64,000 nucleotides of DNA from Echinarachnius parma (Eukaryota > Echinodermata > Echinoidea > Clypeasteroida > Echinarachniidae), in assembly GCA_037951105.1 (NCBI GenBank), contig JBAMJV010007218.1:36992-100991 (forward strand), given 5' to 3'. Shown here piece after piece: positions 11,178 through 23,727 of this stretch; positions within the stretch are counted from its first letter, which is position 1; every line of letters starts with the position of its first letter. Below the pieces are notes generated by a model. That model had not been told where the DNA came from. It searched no databases and saw only the letters and a list, made by a program, of their open reading frames with translations. The position numbers and the translations under genes were made by a program.

Positions 11178-11711
11178 TTAAAGGTAACGTTGAGTATTGG
11201 TCAAACTTAACTTTAGTAACCAAAACCTGCACGATTACGGTACAAACTAATAGTTATAACTTCACCATGCTCGAAAAGTATATACAATTACAAACGACAA
11301 AGTAAAACCCCTGTTATCATTAAAAAAGAGCCGTTACAACTCAAGTGTCAAATTAACTTTAGAGAGAAGCGCTAGCGTTCTAGGTCCTCCTGATACGAGA
11401 CTGTAATGCGCGGTAATAGTTACCACGCATATTCATGTGTATCGCAAGCGCCGTTCGCCTTTCGCATCGGAGGACCTAGAACGCTTGCGCCTCGCGCTAG
11501 CGTTCTCTAAAAAGTGATGGCCGGACGTCAATCACTTTTATAAATATTTTGAAAGCAAATTTCACAACAATTAGAGCATTTGAATGGGAATTATTATTAT
11601 TTCCCATGTTTTTTTCGATAATCTTTCATATGGCATTGAAATCAACCAAATCCGTTACAATTAATTTTGGGGGGCACTTTGGAAATTACCAATACTCAAC
11701 GTTACCTTTAA
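11178..11711. mobile_element. TTAA-flanked MITE with nested palindrome
   Basis: The termini TTAAAGGTAACGTTGAGTAT and the inverted counterpart at the right are flanked by TTAA, the target of piggyBac-type elements. The left interior, with CACCATGCTCGAAAAG and TTATCATTAAAAAAGAGCC, matches the family at 24767 in opposite orientation. At 11361-11508 a palindrome with arms AGAACGCTAGCG replaces its middle; it is a small cousin of the foldback at 30344. Confidence 0.7.
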
Positions 11712-13142
11712 GTGCACGTTGCAAGAATCATGTTATGAGGTGGGCTTTGTCCAAGATGAACTTTAACCTGATAGATACATAGATTGCAAGCATTCTGATG
11801 GAACCCTGAATAGCATCAGTCAAGGGATACCCACATTGGGAAGCTAATTGAGGGTCCGGGGGGCGGAGCCCCCGGAAGCATTGGGATTTGTAATATCCAG
11901 ATATAAAGATGTTGTCTATATGTAAATATACAGTTAACTATTCTGATATTTAGTTTGCTTTTTAGTTAGTTCTTTTGAAATTGGAAGATTATTAAAGGTA
12001 TAGTGAAATCCCGGCTTTGATTCAGGTTCATAGCTTTGATGTGCCTATTTTTGATATACCACACTCTATTTTCAAAGAAACCCTAAGTTGGGCAATAAAA
12101 GGTAAATTTCATGCAACTTTTTCGCATCGGCGTTCGATACTCTTAACAAAGTGATGTATAGAGTGGTAGAGTGTGACGTCATCTATGATGTCATAACCAT
12201 TTTTTTTTTTTTGTTTAAAGTCTGAACTTCATTTTCCGAAAGAGCGTCAAAAATAATGTCCAAATACCCAAAATCAATTGAATATGTTAAAGTGGACTTC
12301 CATACGATGTCAAGCTTCTAATGATTGAAAGACAGATATTCTAGGTCAATAAACACAATTTTGTATGAAATAAGTATGATTGTGGGTTCTTATAATTGGT
12401 TTAAAAATTCTAATGACACAAATTCGCGAGCGAGCTTGTCCTATCCCACAATGCACCAGTTTGTGACGTGCGACCCTCACTATGCGCCTATCTATGTTTT
12501 TACACTGCAACGAATGTGTTCTTTTGATCGGACCAATACAATGCTCGATCATGAATAGTTTAGTGCACGCTGCGCCACTGACCGTGCCTTTGAGCATTAC
12601 TGTATTGTTGAACCGTTTGGAAATACTTGCCTGCCCGATATTGTAACACGTTTGGCTTTCATTGGAATTTGAATAGTCACAAAGTTCTGTAAACGTGGTT
12701 ATTGAATTTGCTGGCTCTGCATGACCGGCTACTATGAATGACACATGCAGTGATCACAATGCAGTGGCACTGGATTTAAGCCTACTCAAGAAATTGAGCA
12801 AAGTGACGGTGCTACGTAAGGGTGTCATGATTGTGTGCGGTAAATTTAATTATTTCCTCAGAGTTAATGACATTAGAAAAATCTCTTAGAAATCAACCAG
12901 AGTGAGTAAAATCCTGAAAATATTCAAGCACATCCCTAGATTTATTTCAAATATACTTTTTTTTTTTTAATCGTCCGGAATTCTCCTTAAAGGAGAAATT
13001 CAAAGGGAATAAAATCAAGTTAATACAGTTTATTTTTTATAATTGAATGAGTATTGGCTGTGATATGCCCATCCAAATGAACGTTTTGTCAATAGGCAAT
13101 CAGTGTTATAGTGCTCAGGTTCATAACTTTATGAACCAGAGC
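11712..13142. other. Intron, no gene recognised
   Basis: Long AT-rich intron sequence. Short open frames near 12325-12744 overlap on both strands and show no domain. I found no paired element ends. Confidence 0.4.
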
Positions 13143-13440
13143 TCACAAGAAAAGTGACTACTGTATAGGCCTACAGGTAACCTTTATAGACAGGTTCTAT
13201 AAAGGTGTTACTACTTTTAGCTGCAAGGGATAACCTTTGGTGGTCAATATAGGCAGGTTGGCTTAGCTGCTAAAATGCATAAACTTGTGTATAGTGACCA
13301 CCTAAAAGAAACAAGAAAAGTGACCGCTGTATACAGGTGACTTTTATTGACAGGTTCTGTAACGTTGTTTTTAGCTGCAGGGGATCACTTTAGGTGGTCA
13401 TTATAGGCAGGTTGACTGATGTAGACAGGTGGTAAACCTG
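13143..13440. repeat. Two-copy direct repeat of about 165 bp
   Basis: The block beginning CAAGAAAAGTGAC, with GACAGGTTCT, TTTTAGCTGCA and GGTGGTCA words, occurs twice in tandem with moderate divergence. No coding sense is apparent. Confidence 0.6.
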
Positions 13441-13779
13441 TGTACATGTATTATAAATGGGGGCCACTGTAGACAGTGTCTCATCATTTGGACCTGCTAT
13501 GTGTTGAAGCTGAACAGCTCACAACTCCTCAGATTTGTGTCTTCTTTTAAACGGAACACTGCAGCTCAGACATAGATACACTGAATAACAATACAGTACC
13601 CACAACCACTGGTCAGCAGAGTTTTCCACCAAGCGTCAATTGAGCTAAAGATGTGACTCGGATTAGTTGTGAAATGCTCCGATGACTAATATATAGGCTA
13701 CACTTATTTCTTAATTATTTATTTCTTCTACCAGGATGTATTAAAATTCATTGTCATATTTCATGTTTTGTTATGACAG

Positions 13780-13886
13780 GAATGCCTGCCACACATCTCT
13801 AAGGGGGATTTCACGTTCAATGGAAAGACCTACTCAAATCTACACTCATTCCTGGAGGCTCTTCAGCGGGACCCCAATAATGTCTA
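13780..13886 (+). CDS. C-terminal cap exon of the NLR-like gene
   Basis: After the acceptor TATGACAG the exon reads ECLPHISKGDFTFNGKTY, then SNLHSFLEALQRDPNNV, in phase 0 with LRR exon 4. Two endings are possible. Read straight on, a TAG stop follows NNV at 13885-13887 and this is the last coding exon. Alternatively, a donor at TA|GTACGT splits that stop codon and splices in phase 2 to the acceptor at 14649, converting it to Tyr and continuing in an open frame. A stronger GTAAG donor lies three bases further on, beyond the stop. I cannot decide between these without transcript data. Confidence 0.7.
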
Positions 13887-14649
13887 GTACGTAAGATGGG
13901 AAACATGGAATCTACCAATAGATGTTAAATGATAATGAATTCACACTTTTATTGTGTAGTCGTGATTATGAAAATGTACATGTATTCTTAAACTCAGACA
14001 AACAATGTTCTTGAATCAACATTTACAAAATATCACATAGAGCCGTTTGTTTACTAAAGAAGAAATGTATTCCATTGGCCTCCCAAGTATGAAAAATTAA
14101 TGATTCATAAAAAGATGGATTTGTGTTCATCTCTTCATTTCAACCATCACAGATCAACCAAAATCCACCAAGTCTACTACCTCTGAGTGGGCATAATTTC
14201 AGATGCCAGTTTATCAAGCTATCACTGGCTTTGCAGCCTGTATCAAGTATAATTTTAATATTATGAAAACGGGCTGTATTATCAACAAGTCTATAATGGG
14301 ACATGGACACTTTCAGTTTAAACCCTATATTTATGTATGACTGATAGGCAAATTAAATTTTGTGATGACTTGGCAATAGATTTGGGTATTGAAAGCTGTA
14401 TCCATTTTGTAGACTGAATGCAAATGCTAAGATGCCATATATCATAGTTGTCCGTACATTACAATACAAAAACAAATCTGCTGAGTCAATGTTAAAAGGA
14501 GATAATAGCTCACCAAAGTAGATGATATTTTGCTTGATTATAACCTTCTACATCCAGATTGCCAGACTGGTGTATTGCATCAGCTCATCATTTCCTAAAT
14601 CTGTGTTTCTCCCTTCTTATGATTCAATGTTTTGACATTTCTTCATCAG

Positions 14650-14814
14650 TATCTACCATAAAAATGCTGATGCTGCTGCTGACGATGATGAGTCTAGTAA
14701 TGCTGCTGCTGCTGCTTCTGCTGCTGCTGCTGCTGCTGACGATGATGAGTCTAGTAATGCTGCTGCTGATGCTTCTGCTGCTGCTGCTGCTGCTGACGAT
14801 GATGAGTCTAGTAA

Positions 14815-14867
<53 letters not shown>

Positions 14868-14938
14868 GACAGCATCATACACCAAGAGGACGTTCTAGGC
14901 AACCTCGGTTCAGATGCGGGACTTGTGTTTGTCTGTGA
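14650..14938 (+). CDS. Probable last exon: acidic/alanine 19-residue repeat tail
   Basis: After CTTCATCAG the frame set by the phase-2 donor at 13886 runs open for 96 codons to TGA. It starts IYHKNADAAADDDESSN and then has a 57-bp (19-residue) repeat of DDDESSN plus Ala/Ser runs, about two and a half copies, followed by nine Asp and a basic end with TPRGRSRQPRFRC. The phase match to the preceding exon and the uninterrupted frame argue for real coding. The triplet-rich composition argues for caution, because such repeats stay open by chance. A low-complexity acidic tail on an LRR protein is unusual. Confidence 0.5.
14663..14862. repeat. GCT/GAT minisatellite with 57-bp period
   Basis: The GACGATGATGAGTCTAGTAA word recurs every 57 bp between GCT runs, ending in a (GAT)9 tract. 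It overlaps the proposed last exon and would be length-variable between alleles. Confidence 0.85.
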
Positions 14939-15154
14939 AACGGTAAGTCACGGAAAACGGAAACCCTCAAAAAGGGTCAAATGGTGGTCCAAGGAACTGA
15001 CGAGAAGAATAATGGACTTGGCACTACTGAACTACCTAGCCAAGTCATTCCGGGTCTATGGAGCGGCAATTTTTGAAAATCGGGTATCTTTAGAGCGGCA
15101 ATTGGGTGTGAAAATGGGGGTCTTTTAAGCGGCACATACCCGTCTTACATTATA

Positions 15155-16132
15155 TACTCCGCACAAAAAGAAACAGGACACTTATTTAAGACAACATATC
15201 TCATATTATATTATGATAAAATATATGTTATTTTATATCAAATTAAAGATAAAATTACCCTTTTCGATATTAGCATAGAATCCAGGAGAAATCATTCATG
15301 CATGACTTGTCACGGTCAATTAACCACCGCAAGGTCTGTTTAAAAAAAAAAGCAAAAATGGAACATGCATTCAACCATTTAAATGTTCACAAGTATGATA
15401 TAAACGCTATATTCATGACATGGCATAATTATTTCATTACAAATGTGATTTTTTTTAGTTTCATCTCATTAGAAAAAGTGTAAATGAAGACAAATTGTGA
15501 ACGTTGTAGGTTTTATTTTCATCCAAATGTAACAAAATGGGGAATTCCATGGCTGAGGTTTATTTATCGAAACTACAGTTTGTGCCCTTATTTCAACATG
15601 AAACTTGGAATAAATTCTTCTCAAGAATTCTACCGTTGTCTAAAGATCTTTAAAATCTGATGTCACCCTTGGTCAACCATTTGGGCAGTCTCTAACATGT
15701 CACTTCTCTAGGTAACTATGGTTGAAATTGCAAGGGACATATGAAACAGACAAGCTTTTTGCCTCAAAACAGACCAATATGTTGATGTTCTCATAACCTG
15801 GCCCTGTTTTATTGGAAAATGTGTATTATTGGAGTTTGTTCATGACAATAAGGTTGAATGGTGTCATTAAAGACTTGCCCCGCACATCTTGTTTCATGCA
15901 AGACGCTTACTCATTGCAGTCGTCCATTGTTTTTGCTATTTTTGAAAACAGACCTTGCTATTGTTAATTGATCATGGCAGTTCATGCATGAACGATTACA
16001 CCTTTAATTTATATTCTGCCTGTAGAGGACTAAATTTCCTTTAATTTGATATATGATAATGTACACTCTGTCGTACATAATTATTAAATATTTCAACTTA
16101 AACAAGTGTCCTGTTTCTTTTTGTGCGGAGTA
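15155..16132. mobile_element. Mariner-like MITE (TACTCCGCAC ends)
   Basis: Inverted ends of about 29 bp begin TACTCCGCACAAAAAGAAAC and are flanked by TA on both sides, as for Tc1/mariner elements. The internal 0.9 kb has no transposase. It lies just beyond the LRR gene's proposed stop. Confidence 0.8.
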
Positions 16133-16427
16133 TACATGGGTGTGCCCCCCCCCCCCCCCCCGGAATTTACTCTTCTTCAAGTAAGGAGGATGTTTTCATC
16201 ATTATTGGTCTAGGTGTGGGACTTGTGTTTGCCTGCGAGACGCTGCCTTAACCCATTCAGGATTGGTCCTGGGAATACTCGAGGAAGGAGTCTATGGATA
16301 ATGCATGTTATACCAACATCAGTCAGTTCTGAATGGGGTAATAGTGAAATTTAAAATGCATTTATCCAGAAACATTTGTTGCTATTGAATGTTGAACAAC
16401 CATGGTATAGCCACACACACCCGAAAC
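16133..16427. other. Short gene-free segment with a C-run and a paralogous scrap
   Basis: A C16-class run lies near 16146. The sequence GGGACTTGTGTTTGCCTGCG near 16217 resembles 14917-14941 (GGGACTTGTGTTTGTCTGTG), suggesting a small local duplication now separated by the mariner-like MITE. Confidence 0.4.
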
Positions 16428-17754
16428 TTAAAGCGAACCAAAACGCATAACACAAAGCAAACTATGTAGTAAGACCTATTTTCACACATCCCAAATGTTC
16501 CTGAATCACCCCTTCCATTATTTCTTTTAAAAAGTGGGCACAGTTTATGTTTTGCTATCGCAGGCTCTTTATGGATGCTCTGAGTGGCGCCATGATTTTT
16601 GTTTGCCGCCGAAACGTGACGTTTTTTCTGGACTGACGTGTATTGGTCTAGCCAAATGCCATTTTAACTATAAGTTTAATAACGTATTTTTATTTTAAAA
16701 ATTGGAGCGAACAAAAATACATTGCATTGCTTATAGTTGAGCATTTAGAATCCAATTATTTAGTATGTGTTTTATTTGTTTCTACCTTGAAAATATGTTA
16801 AACATGATAGTACTTATTTTTTAGTATGAACGAGGGTGTTCATACGCAATTTGACTTGAATGATATTAACGAGCGCGTACACGTTCGCAATCCTTCACAA
16901 TTGTAATTTTTGGCTACTTGTAATTCAATGAATATACTAGAACACGAGCATTTATTATTCTGATATGAATCACTGCAAAAGCAACTAAATGGGCTTCAGA
17001 CAGAAAACAATGCCATCTCAATATACAGCTCAATTGTATAGTAGGATAAATGAAAAACTAGCATTTCTTAAAACCATAACTATAGAAATATGTGTAGGCA
17101 GTTCATCCAGTATGTAAGCCTTTGAGTTGTACGACAAAGTGGAATGACACCCATTTCCAAATCAAAGAAAGGGAATGTTTGGTACGTAGTTTGGTATCAT
17201 CGCAGCTGTTTGGGGGCATGCTAGAGAAAATCGTACATGCTCGGCATGAATCATGTACAGTTGTGTGCACGTTCATGCTTCCTTAAAAACAATTGTTACC
17301 ATGGCACCTCTGACAATTATGTCAAAAAGCTATGGTATATTTGCTAAATAACCACATTTAGTCACATTTCCACGTCTTCCCCGTCTCGAATGGTCGTTGG
17401 TTAATATCTTCTCTTTATATATACATGTATATATATATACTTTTTGTTGTGGCCTGTGTTTCAACAAAGACAAAATCGTCTATTCTTTCAACATGATCAT
17501 GAATGGAATTTTAGCTCTGAAGTCCACACAAAATTGGCATCTTTGCTGGCCCAGGGGTCTACACAAAAATGTAAACATGGCAGTCTCCATGTTAGCACGG
17601 GACGCCGTAAAAAAAGTAATTTGTGTCGTCTCTTTGCAAGATTGTTGTGGCCTCATCAGTGAGCCATTTGTTGTGATTCATATATCAAATTAAAGCTCTC
17701 GGTGTCGCAAACGAAGTAGCATAGATGAAATGCTGTCATTTTGGTTCGCTTTAA
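16428..17754. mobile_element. TTAA-flanked element (AGCGAACCAAAA ends), 1.3 kb
   Basis: AGCGAACCAAAA at the left and TTTTGGTTCGCT at the right are perfect inverted ends directly flanked by TTAA. This is the signature of a piggyBac-type insertion. I see no transposase; short open frames near 17400-17690 have no recognised domain. Confidence 0.65.
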
Positions 17755-18145
17755 ATCTGGTGGCGAAAGCGTACGGAGAGCGTGGTAAGATCGTAGTACG
17801 AGCGCGAACGAGCTACCATTGTGTCATTAATCGCTCGATTTGTCGGCGCTTCCCCTGCGCTTTGATCAAAATGTTTTGTTTTTTCTAAGTACGAGAACGC
17901 AGGAGAAGCGTGGTTCAGGTGTGACGGCACCATTATTGGGGTAACATGAAAGGGCTACTACTCCTGTTAAAGGGGAAAGATTTGATCAAACATCTCTGTT
18001 TCTGAAGGAATGTTCTCCACTTGATGGGATATACCTGTTAAACCCTTGACTACAGGGACTGGGCAGGTTGTGTTCTATAACTGTATTGTATTGGTTGATG
18101 ACTTACAATTGCACTGTTGTTATTGAGTAGCCTGTGCCTAATGGG
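17755..18145. other. Intergenic, nothing recognised
   Basis: No paired ends, coding exon or RNA gene is seen. Confidence 0.4.
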
Positions 18146-18692
18146 TTAAAGTGATACAGGTAAAGTGTCTAACTCCACGAAAAGTACTTGGAGCTTCCTC
18201 GTTTCTCCTCTACCGTGTTGTTTAGCTTATGGTAAAAGAAGAATAAAATAGGGTTTGATTTTTACAAATGTCCCTTTAGTATGAAGATAATTATCATTGA
18301 AATCTTTTATTTGAAAAACGTTGATCAACGCTTTTGATAAAAAGTACAATTGTCCTAGCTTAACACGTCCGGATGCAGCACGCGTGGGAAACATTCCGGA
18401 GATTGAACTTTGAGCCGAGCGAGCACAAATTCCATGAATTCTGTACTACGTCTGTAAACATACACGGGTGCGAATATCTCAAACGGATCTCAAACTGCGA
18501 CAAATGTATGGCAGACCATCAGTATTCGGTGATAAAATATGAACTCAATATTCGTTTTTTTTCACTAGGTAAACAGCTCTTCTTTCAATCTTTCACAAAT
18601 CTTTCAATTGTATTTTACGATGATATTGATATAGGATTGAAGTCTTAAATGTCATTTTGTGCAATATCTGACACTTTACCTGTATCACTTAA
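18146..18692. mobile_element. TTAA-flanked MITE (AGTGATACAGGTAAAGTGTC ends), copy 1
   Basis: The left end AGTGATACAGGTAAAGTGTC has its inverted partner at the right, and TTAA flanks both. A second copy in the opposite orientation lies at 37691-38250; interior words such as GGAGCTTCCTCGTTTCTC are shared, confirming a family. Confidence 0.75.
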
Positions 18693-18949
18693 AGATTGAA
18701 AGGGCTAATTATACTCGTGTTAAAGGGGTAGGATTTGATCAAACCTCTATGTTTTGTAGGTAATTTTTCTCCACTTGATGGGGTAAAGCTGTTAAAGGGG
18801 TAGAATACTGTGCAAATGCCTACTTGATTGTGGAGACTACTGTACCATTTGAATGAAGATGTTTATACCATTGCATTATAGATATGTATATGCCATAGGA
18901 ATGTAGTTGTACATGCGATACCTTTGTAATGGTACGTAAGTACATTGTA

Positions 18950-19134
18950 CAGTTGAACCTCTTTATAATGAGCTCTTGTTGTTATTACAAGGTACATAAA
19001 ATAGTGAGGCTTTTTTACAGGTCCGGGTTCTATGTATCTTGTCTTGTTTATACCCTGATACAACGATAAATCTGATATACTGTACAAGGTAAATTCAATG
19101 AGCCCGAGGTGCTCGTTAGTATGAGGTTTCACTG
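18950..19134. mobile_element. Pogo-like MITE, 185 bp
   Basis: The ends CAGTTGAACCTCTTTATAAT and an inverted ATGAGGTTTCACTG, flanked by TA, match the CAGTGGAACC-type termini of pogo/Tigger elements. Confidence 0.6.
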
Positions 19135-20040
19135 TAATAATGGGATATTGTAATGTGATATCATGAGATGTAACGTCATTGGCTGTTGGTTCCATGTAGG
19201 CTATCAATGTATGTAGGTGTATGTGTTTGTATTGTATGACATGTTTGCAATCAAGTCAAAGCTAATCAGCCAGACCCGCAGGACACCATTAATAAAACCT
19301 AGCATTGGGCTGGGTGGTATTCTAGAAGTTGATCTTCAGAGTTGGTCTGAAGATCAGCTTTAAGATCTTCCTAGCACTTACAGATTACCAGGCTTCATCT
19401 TAGGATTTCCTTCAATTTTAGGATTCTTTTTACATAGGTTTCAATAAATGTTAAGATTCTTAAAGAATACCACCCCAGAACAATAGCCATCAGATCTGCC
19501 TGGGCCCAAAGCAGGCCTAGCCAAAGGGGTCCTTGTAAGTCCTTAGGGGAAGCTTGACATGATTATTCAAAGAATTAATTCCTCAAATGAAGCTTCAAAT
19601 GAGTCATTCATGTTTATGTACATACGAAATAGTGAAATTGATAGTATATGAAGTACATGTTAGTACGTATTTCATTGTATTATTTTGACCACAAAGGAAT
19701 TTTTTTAAAACTCTGTACTGTTGATTGGATTGTGCAAAGATAGTTGTCACTTTGTCTCATAACTATATGAAGTACATGTACATGTACATTCATTGTCTTT
19801 CATTGTGTTATATCTGGACCACACAGGAAATGTCTATGATTGAATTGTTAAAAGATTTTCCTTTTTCACATAGCTGTAGGATCGATATGGTTGCCAATGA
19901 TGTATTAAAAGTGCCATGTACATTTTAATTATATACATTCCAAGCCAAAATTGTTACTGACTGTACATTTTATGAAAGGTCTTCCAAAATGTTTTTAAAA
20001 TGTAAATATATAATATTCTATTAATGATTCAAAATAATGT
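19135..20040. other. Intergenic, nothing recognised
   Basis: Short palindromic words occur near 19310-19480 (GAAGATC repeats, TAGGATT/AATCCTA), but there is no gene or complete element. Confidence 0.35.
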
Positions 20041-20400
20041 GTTGTACAAGTGTAGTGTAACCAGATGAACTATGTCCAATTGAATTGCAACTGAATAAGG
20101 AGAGATCAAGATTGGACATTAGAAGTAAATCTTTTAGTCAGAGGGTGGTATCAGACTGGAATAGCTTGCCAGAGAAAGTCGTTGAAGCAAAAACTGTCGA
20201 TAATTTAAAGACTCTTTTGGATAAAAATTGGTGGTATAAAAGATTCAAAACAGCCGATCCTCAATGCATACGCAACTGAAGTTTATAATAGACGTACAGT
20301 AGCAACAATCAACGTAGAGAAGACCGGAAAGTGTACAGGAGTCATCCTTCTTTTCCATATCCTGATGTGATGTGATGTGATGTGATGAATAAAGCAGCAC
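20041..20400 (+). mobile_element. 3' end of a CR1-type LINE with (TGATG)n tail
   Basis: The open piece at 20085-20279 contains RLDIRSKSFSQRVVSDWNSL followed by PEKVVEAKTVDNLKTLLDK, a sequence typical of the extreme C-terminus of CR1-group LINE proteins. About 60 bp after its stop comes a TGATG microsatellite, the kind of short tandem repeat that ends CR1-like 3' UTRs. Everything upstream has been lost, so it is a 5'-truncated dead copy. Confidence 0.75.
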
Positions 20401-20662
20401 AGTACTATTATAGTATTCATACATGTACATTATACGCTATACTGCTCAGTGCTATTTGGCCAATATATATTCTCTCCAAGCGAAGTGTATGGAATATGTG
20501 TATATAATTGATTCATTTATTACTCACTGTCAATGTGGATTGCATAATCATGTATAAAAAGGTTTTTGTCTACTTTTTATATTTGTCATTATGCCTGTGA
20601 TGAAGATGCTACCCTTATTGCCTACACAGGCTTTTGCAGAGTGGATTAGCAGTTTCATTATA

Positions 20663-20979
20663 CAGTGGAACCTTGTTATAATGAGCTCTGATATGACAGA
20701 ACCCTCTACTAAACAAAGTAATTGTACATGTACTTGTATAAGAGTGCTTTATATCTATTTCCCCCTCCCCCTGATAGCAAGGTAATGTTCATTGCATCAT
20801 AGTGGATTAGCAGTTTCATGATACAGTGGAACCGTGTTATAATGAGCTCTGATATAACAAAACCCTCTACAAAGCAAAGTAACCATAGTGCGTGGTTAGA
20901 GTGCATTATTCCCCCTCTCCCTGAAATAACGAGGTAATGTTCATGGTCCCAATACCCTCGTTATGACAAGGTTCCACTG
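20663..20979. mobile_element. Pogo-like MITE with internal duplication
   Basis: CAGTGGAACCTTGTTATAAT begins the element and an inverted AACAAGG-type end GACAAGGTTCCACTG closes it. The left terminal region is duplicated inside (again near 20824). TA lies at the left edge. Confidence 0.6.
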
Positions 20980-21401
20980 GACTAAAGTCAAAAGGAATGT
21001 CATGAATTGTAAATTTATACATGTACATGCATTTTTTGCTCAGTACTGTAATGCAGTAGTCTAGAATTGTTCTTGGAAAGAGTATGTAATAATTATGTTT
21101 AAAAAAAAAGATTTATTCCTATCTCGCTGGGAATATGATCATGAGGTGCATAACTTGTAAATGTTTAACAGCGCAATTGTCTACGAATGTCATTCTGCCT
21201 ATGATTATTATTCTACTCGGATCAAAAGTATAGTTGTTACCCTGACTGACTCCCAATTATGTCACAGGTGTTTTATAAGCAGTCTTGGAATATTTCTTTC
21301 TTCATATAAACCGTCACAGAAAGAAACTAATCACATCTTTCAGGTGATCGACATTCACTGAAATATTCATTATAATTAGAGATTTGCTGTTGAGCCCTGT
21401 G

Positions 21402-21455
21402 TTAGTATTATTATTATTATTGTAATATTTAAACAAATTATTATTATTGTTATCA

Positions 21456-21517
<62 letters not shown>

Positions 21518-21560
21518 GTTATTGTTATTATTGTTTTTATTTTAAATATATTTATTATTA
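21402..21560. repeat. (ATT)n microsatellite, imperfect
   Basis: A long ATT-rich tract with occasional G and C interruptions. Confidence 0.9.
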
Positions 21561-21999
21561 TTCCTATTATTGTTGGTGATTCTGTTAGGGTGAGATATAT
21601 TTTGTTGGTTTATGGAACATTAATAGTGGAACAATTGTAGCCATATCAAATGTCATGGAAGCACATTGCATGTGAACACAAGTCATAGGAGAAGTGCTCT
21701 GTCATGTGAACTGAAATATGTAACTGAATGAAATATAATAATTATTGAAATACATGTACAAAATAATGCATATAAAAACCTTTTACATTTCTCGCTATTT
21801 TATTAGATATTATTCTGTACTACATCAAATTTGTACCGATGTCTTGTTTTGTACACAATACAAGTCAACATGGGAAATGTTCCTTCCTACAAACTGAAAT
21901 ACCAAATAATGCAACTGAAATCAAACTGAACGTTTAAAGAAGTTTATTATTTACGTATGTAACCAGTTATTCAAGTGCAGTCAAATTGATACTAATGTA

Positions 22000-22534
22000 A
22001 ACTGGGCTCCAAAAGAAACTTATCACTTCTTCAGAGCGACACACATTAAAATCCAAAGCATAAACAGTAATCATAATTGGGCATAGAATAGATATAATAC
22101 TCCTTAGCAAGCTCATCTAAAAAAATATGTTTGCTTTAGTCAACAAAGAATAAAATAAGGAGAAATCGCAAGAGGTCATTTTTCTTAAATCACAGAAACT
22201 GCTCGCTTTCCGGGCACAGAGCCCGGTACGGACAATAGCCAGTCTAGTGGTTACATAACCCGCTTTGAAGTTGAATGAATAGCTATTGAAAGTTCTGAAT
22301 AGACCGCCTTTCGTGGAGGTTCGCAGCGAGCAGTTTCTGTGATTTTTGAAAAGTGTCCTGTAGTGATTCCATGGCATTTTTCTCTTTTTTGGCAAAAGCA
22401 AACTTGTAATTTTTGAGATATGCTTCATAATGAGAATAATAGCTTATCTGTGTCTAAATATGAATCAATTTGGTGCTATGGATTTTAGTGAGCGTCGGTC
22501 TGAAAAAGTGATAAGTTTCTTTTGGAACCCAGTT
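22000..22534. mobile_element. Mariner-like MITE (AACTGGGCTCC ends)
   Basis: The ends AACTGGGCTCCAAAAGAAAC and, inverted, AAGTTTCTTTTGGAACCCAG are flanked by TA. Inner inverted repeats around CACAGAAACTG extend the palindrome, so much of the element can fold back. Confidence 0.75.
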
Positions 22535-23690
22535 TACTATGAGATTATTATTTTATTATCAAGATATCATGTACTATAGCAACATTTGTGCCAATTTCTT
22601 GATATGTACAAATGAATTAATCACCGGTATGTTTCTGGCAAACTACCAGTGGTTAATTTTAGCACTTGTACAAACTTATAATTTGAATAAAAGATGAATC
22701 AAATATCTATCGTTTGTAAGGAAATGGTCCATAATTGTGTACTTGGTTGCTATTGTTTATAATACATAATTTTGTATGTATATTATCCAAACCTTCTGTA
22801 TCAAGCACATTCTCCAAAGTAAGTTCAGTTTGTTGTTATTGTGTATATTATCCAAGCCTTGTGACCATAACACACTTGTGCCAAGTTCTTTTGTATACAA
22901 TTTAATGAAATATATATTTGCGTGAACAAATCTGTATTGCAACACTTGTGCCAAGACCTTTTTTTATACAATTAAATGAAATATATGTTTGCAAATATGT
23001 ATATTGCAACAACCAATTGTTTATTGTATCATTATGTATTATGTGTCGTGTACCAGTGTTATGATAATTCATAAAAGTTCATCATTAGCCTTAATTATTC
23101 CAATAATTTGGCGGATATTTCCATCAGTAAAGTTACAAAATAAATATTAATTTGGCTCATGAATCATAAAAATATCTAACCGTGTATAATAAGTTGATTC
23201 ATGCAATCCCCATATTTGGTACAGGGACTGACAGCTTCTGTAGGCAATGGGTTAAATCATCAAAGCACTGCTAACCAAAGGTATTATATTAGTAAATTGA
23301 TATTTGAACTATTATCTATATGTCTACTGCTATAAGTCTACACACAATCACGATCTAGTGTAATTGAACAATCTAGTAATTGAACCATATAAAGACAGAC
23401 TTGTAATCTTATTTCTACATCACATGAATGACTACAGTACCAGCAGGGATCTACTGTCTACATACTGTGAAATCCTGAGTCTTGAAAACACAGAATGTCA
23501 TCTCAGACGGGGGCGGGGGGCAGGCTTTTAGAGCAAAATTATATTTTGGAGCAATTAAAACATGTGCAAGTTGTTTTATATGGGCAACATCAGGTAATTT
23601 TGGGGACATTTTCAGGCAAAAACATTCCAGACGGCTGTTTTGCTTGTCGGATGACATACATGCACAGATATCTCCCCCCCCCCCCCCCCT
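22535..23690. other. Intergenic, AT-rich, nothing recognised
   Basis: The phrase ACACTTGTGCCAAG with TATACAATT.AATGAAATATAT recurs near 22871 and 22942, indicating a local duplication of about 65 bp. No gene is seen. Confidence 0.4.
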
Positions 23691-23691
23691 T

Positions 23692-23692
<1 letters not shown>

Positions 23693-23725
<33 letters not shown>

Positions 23726-23727
23726 GC
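23693..23727. repeat. (CA)n microsatellite after a C-run
   Basis: A run of C is followed by alternating CA. Open frames across it are low-complexity artefacts. Confidence 0.9.

Noticed and set aside
14559..15128. A 189-codon Leu/Met-rich frame through the GCT repeat
   Set aside because: It is the wrong frame of the triplet repeat; the phase-matched frame (Asp/Ala/Ser) is preferred, though a GTAAGT donor in the other frame near 14942 was noted.
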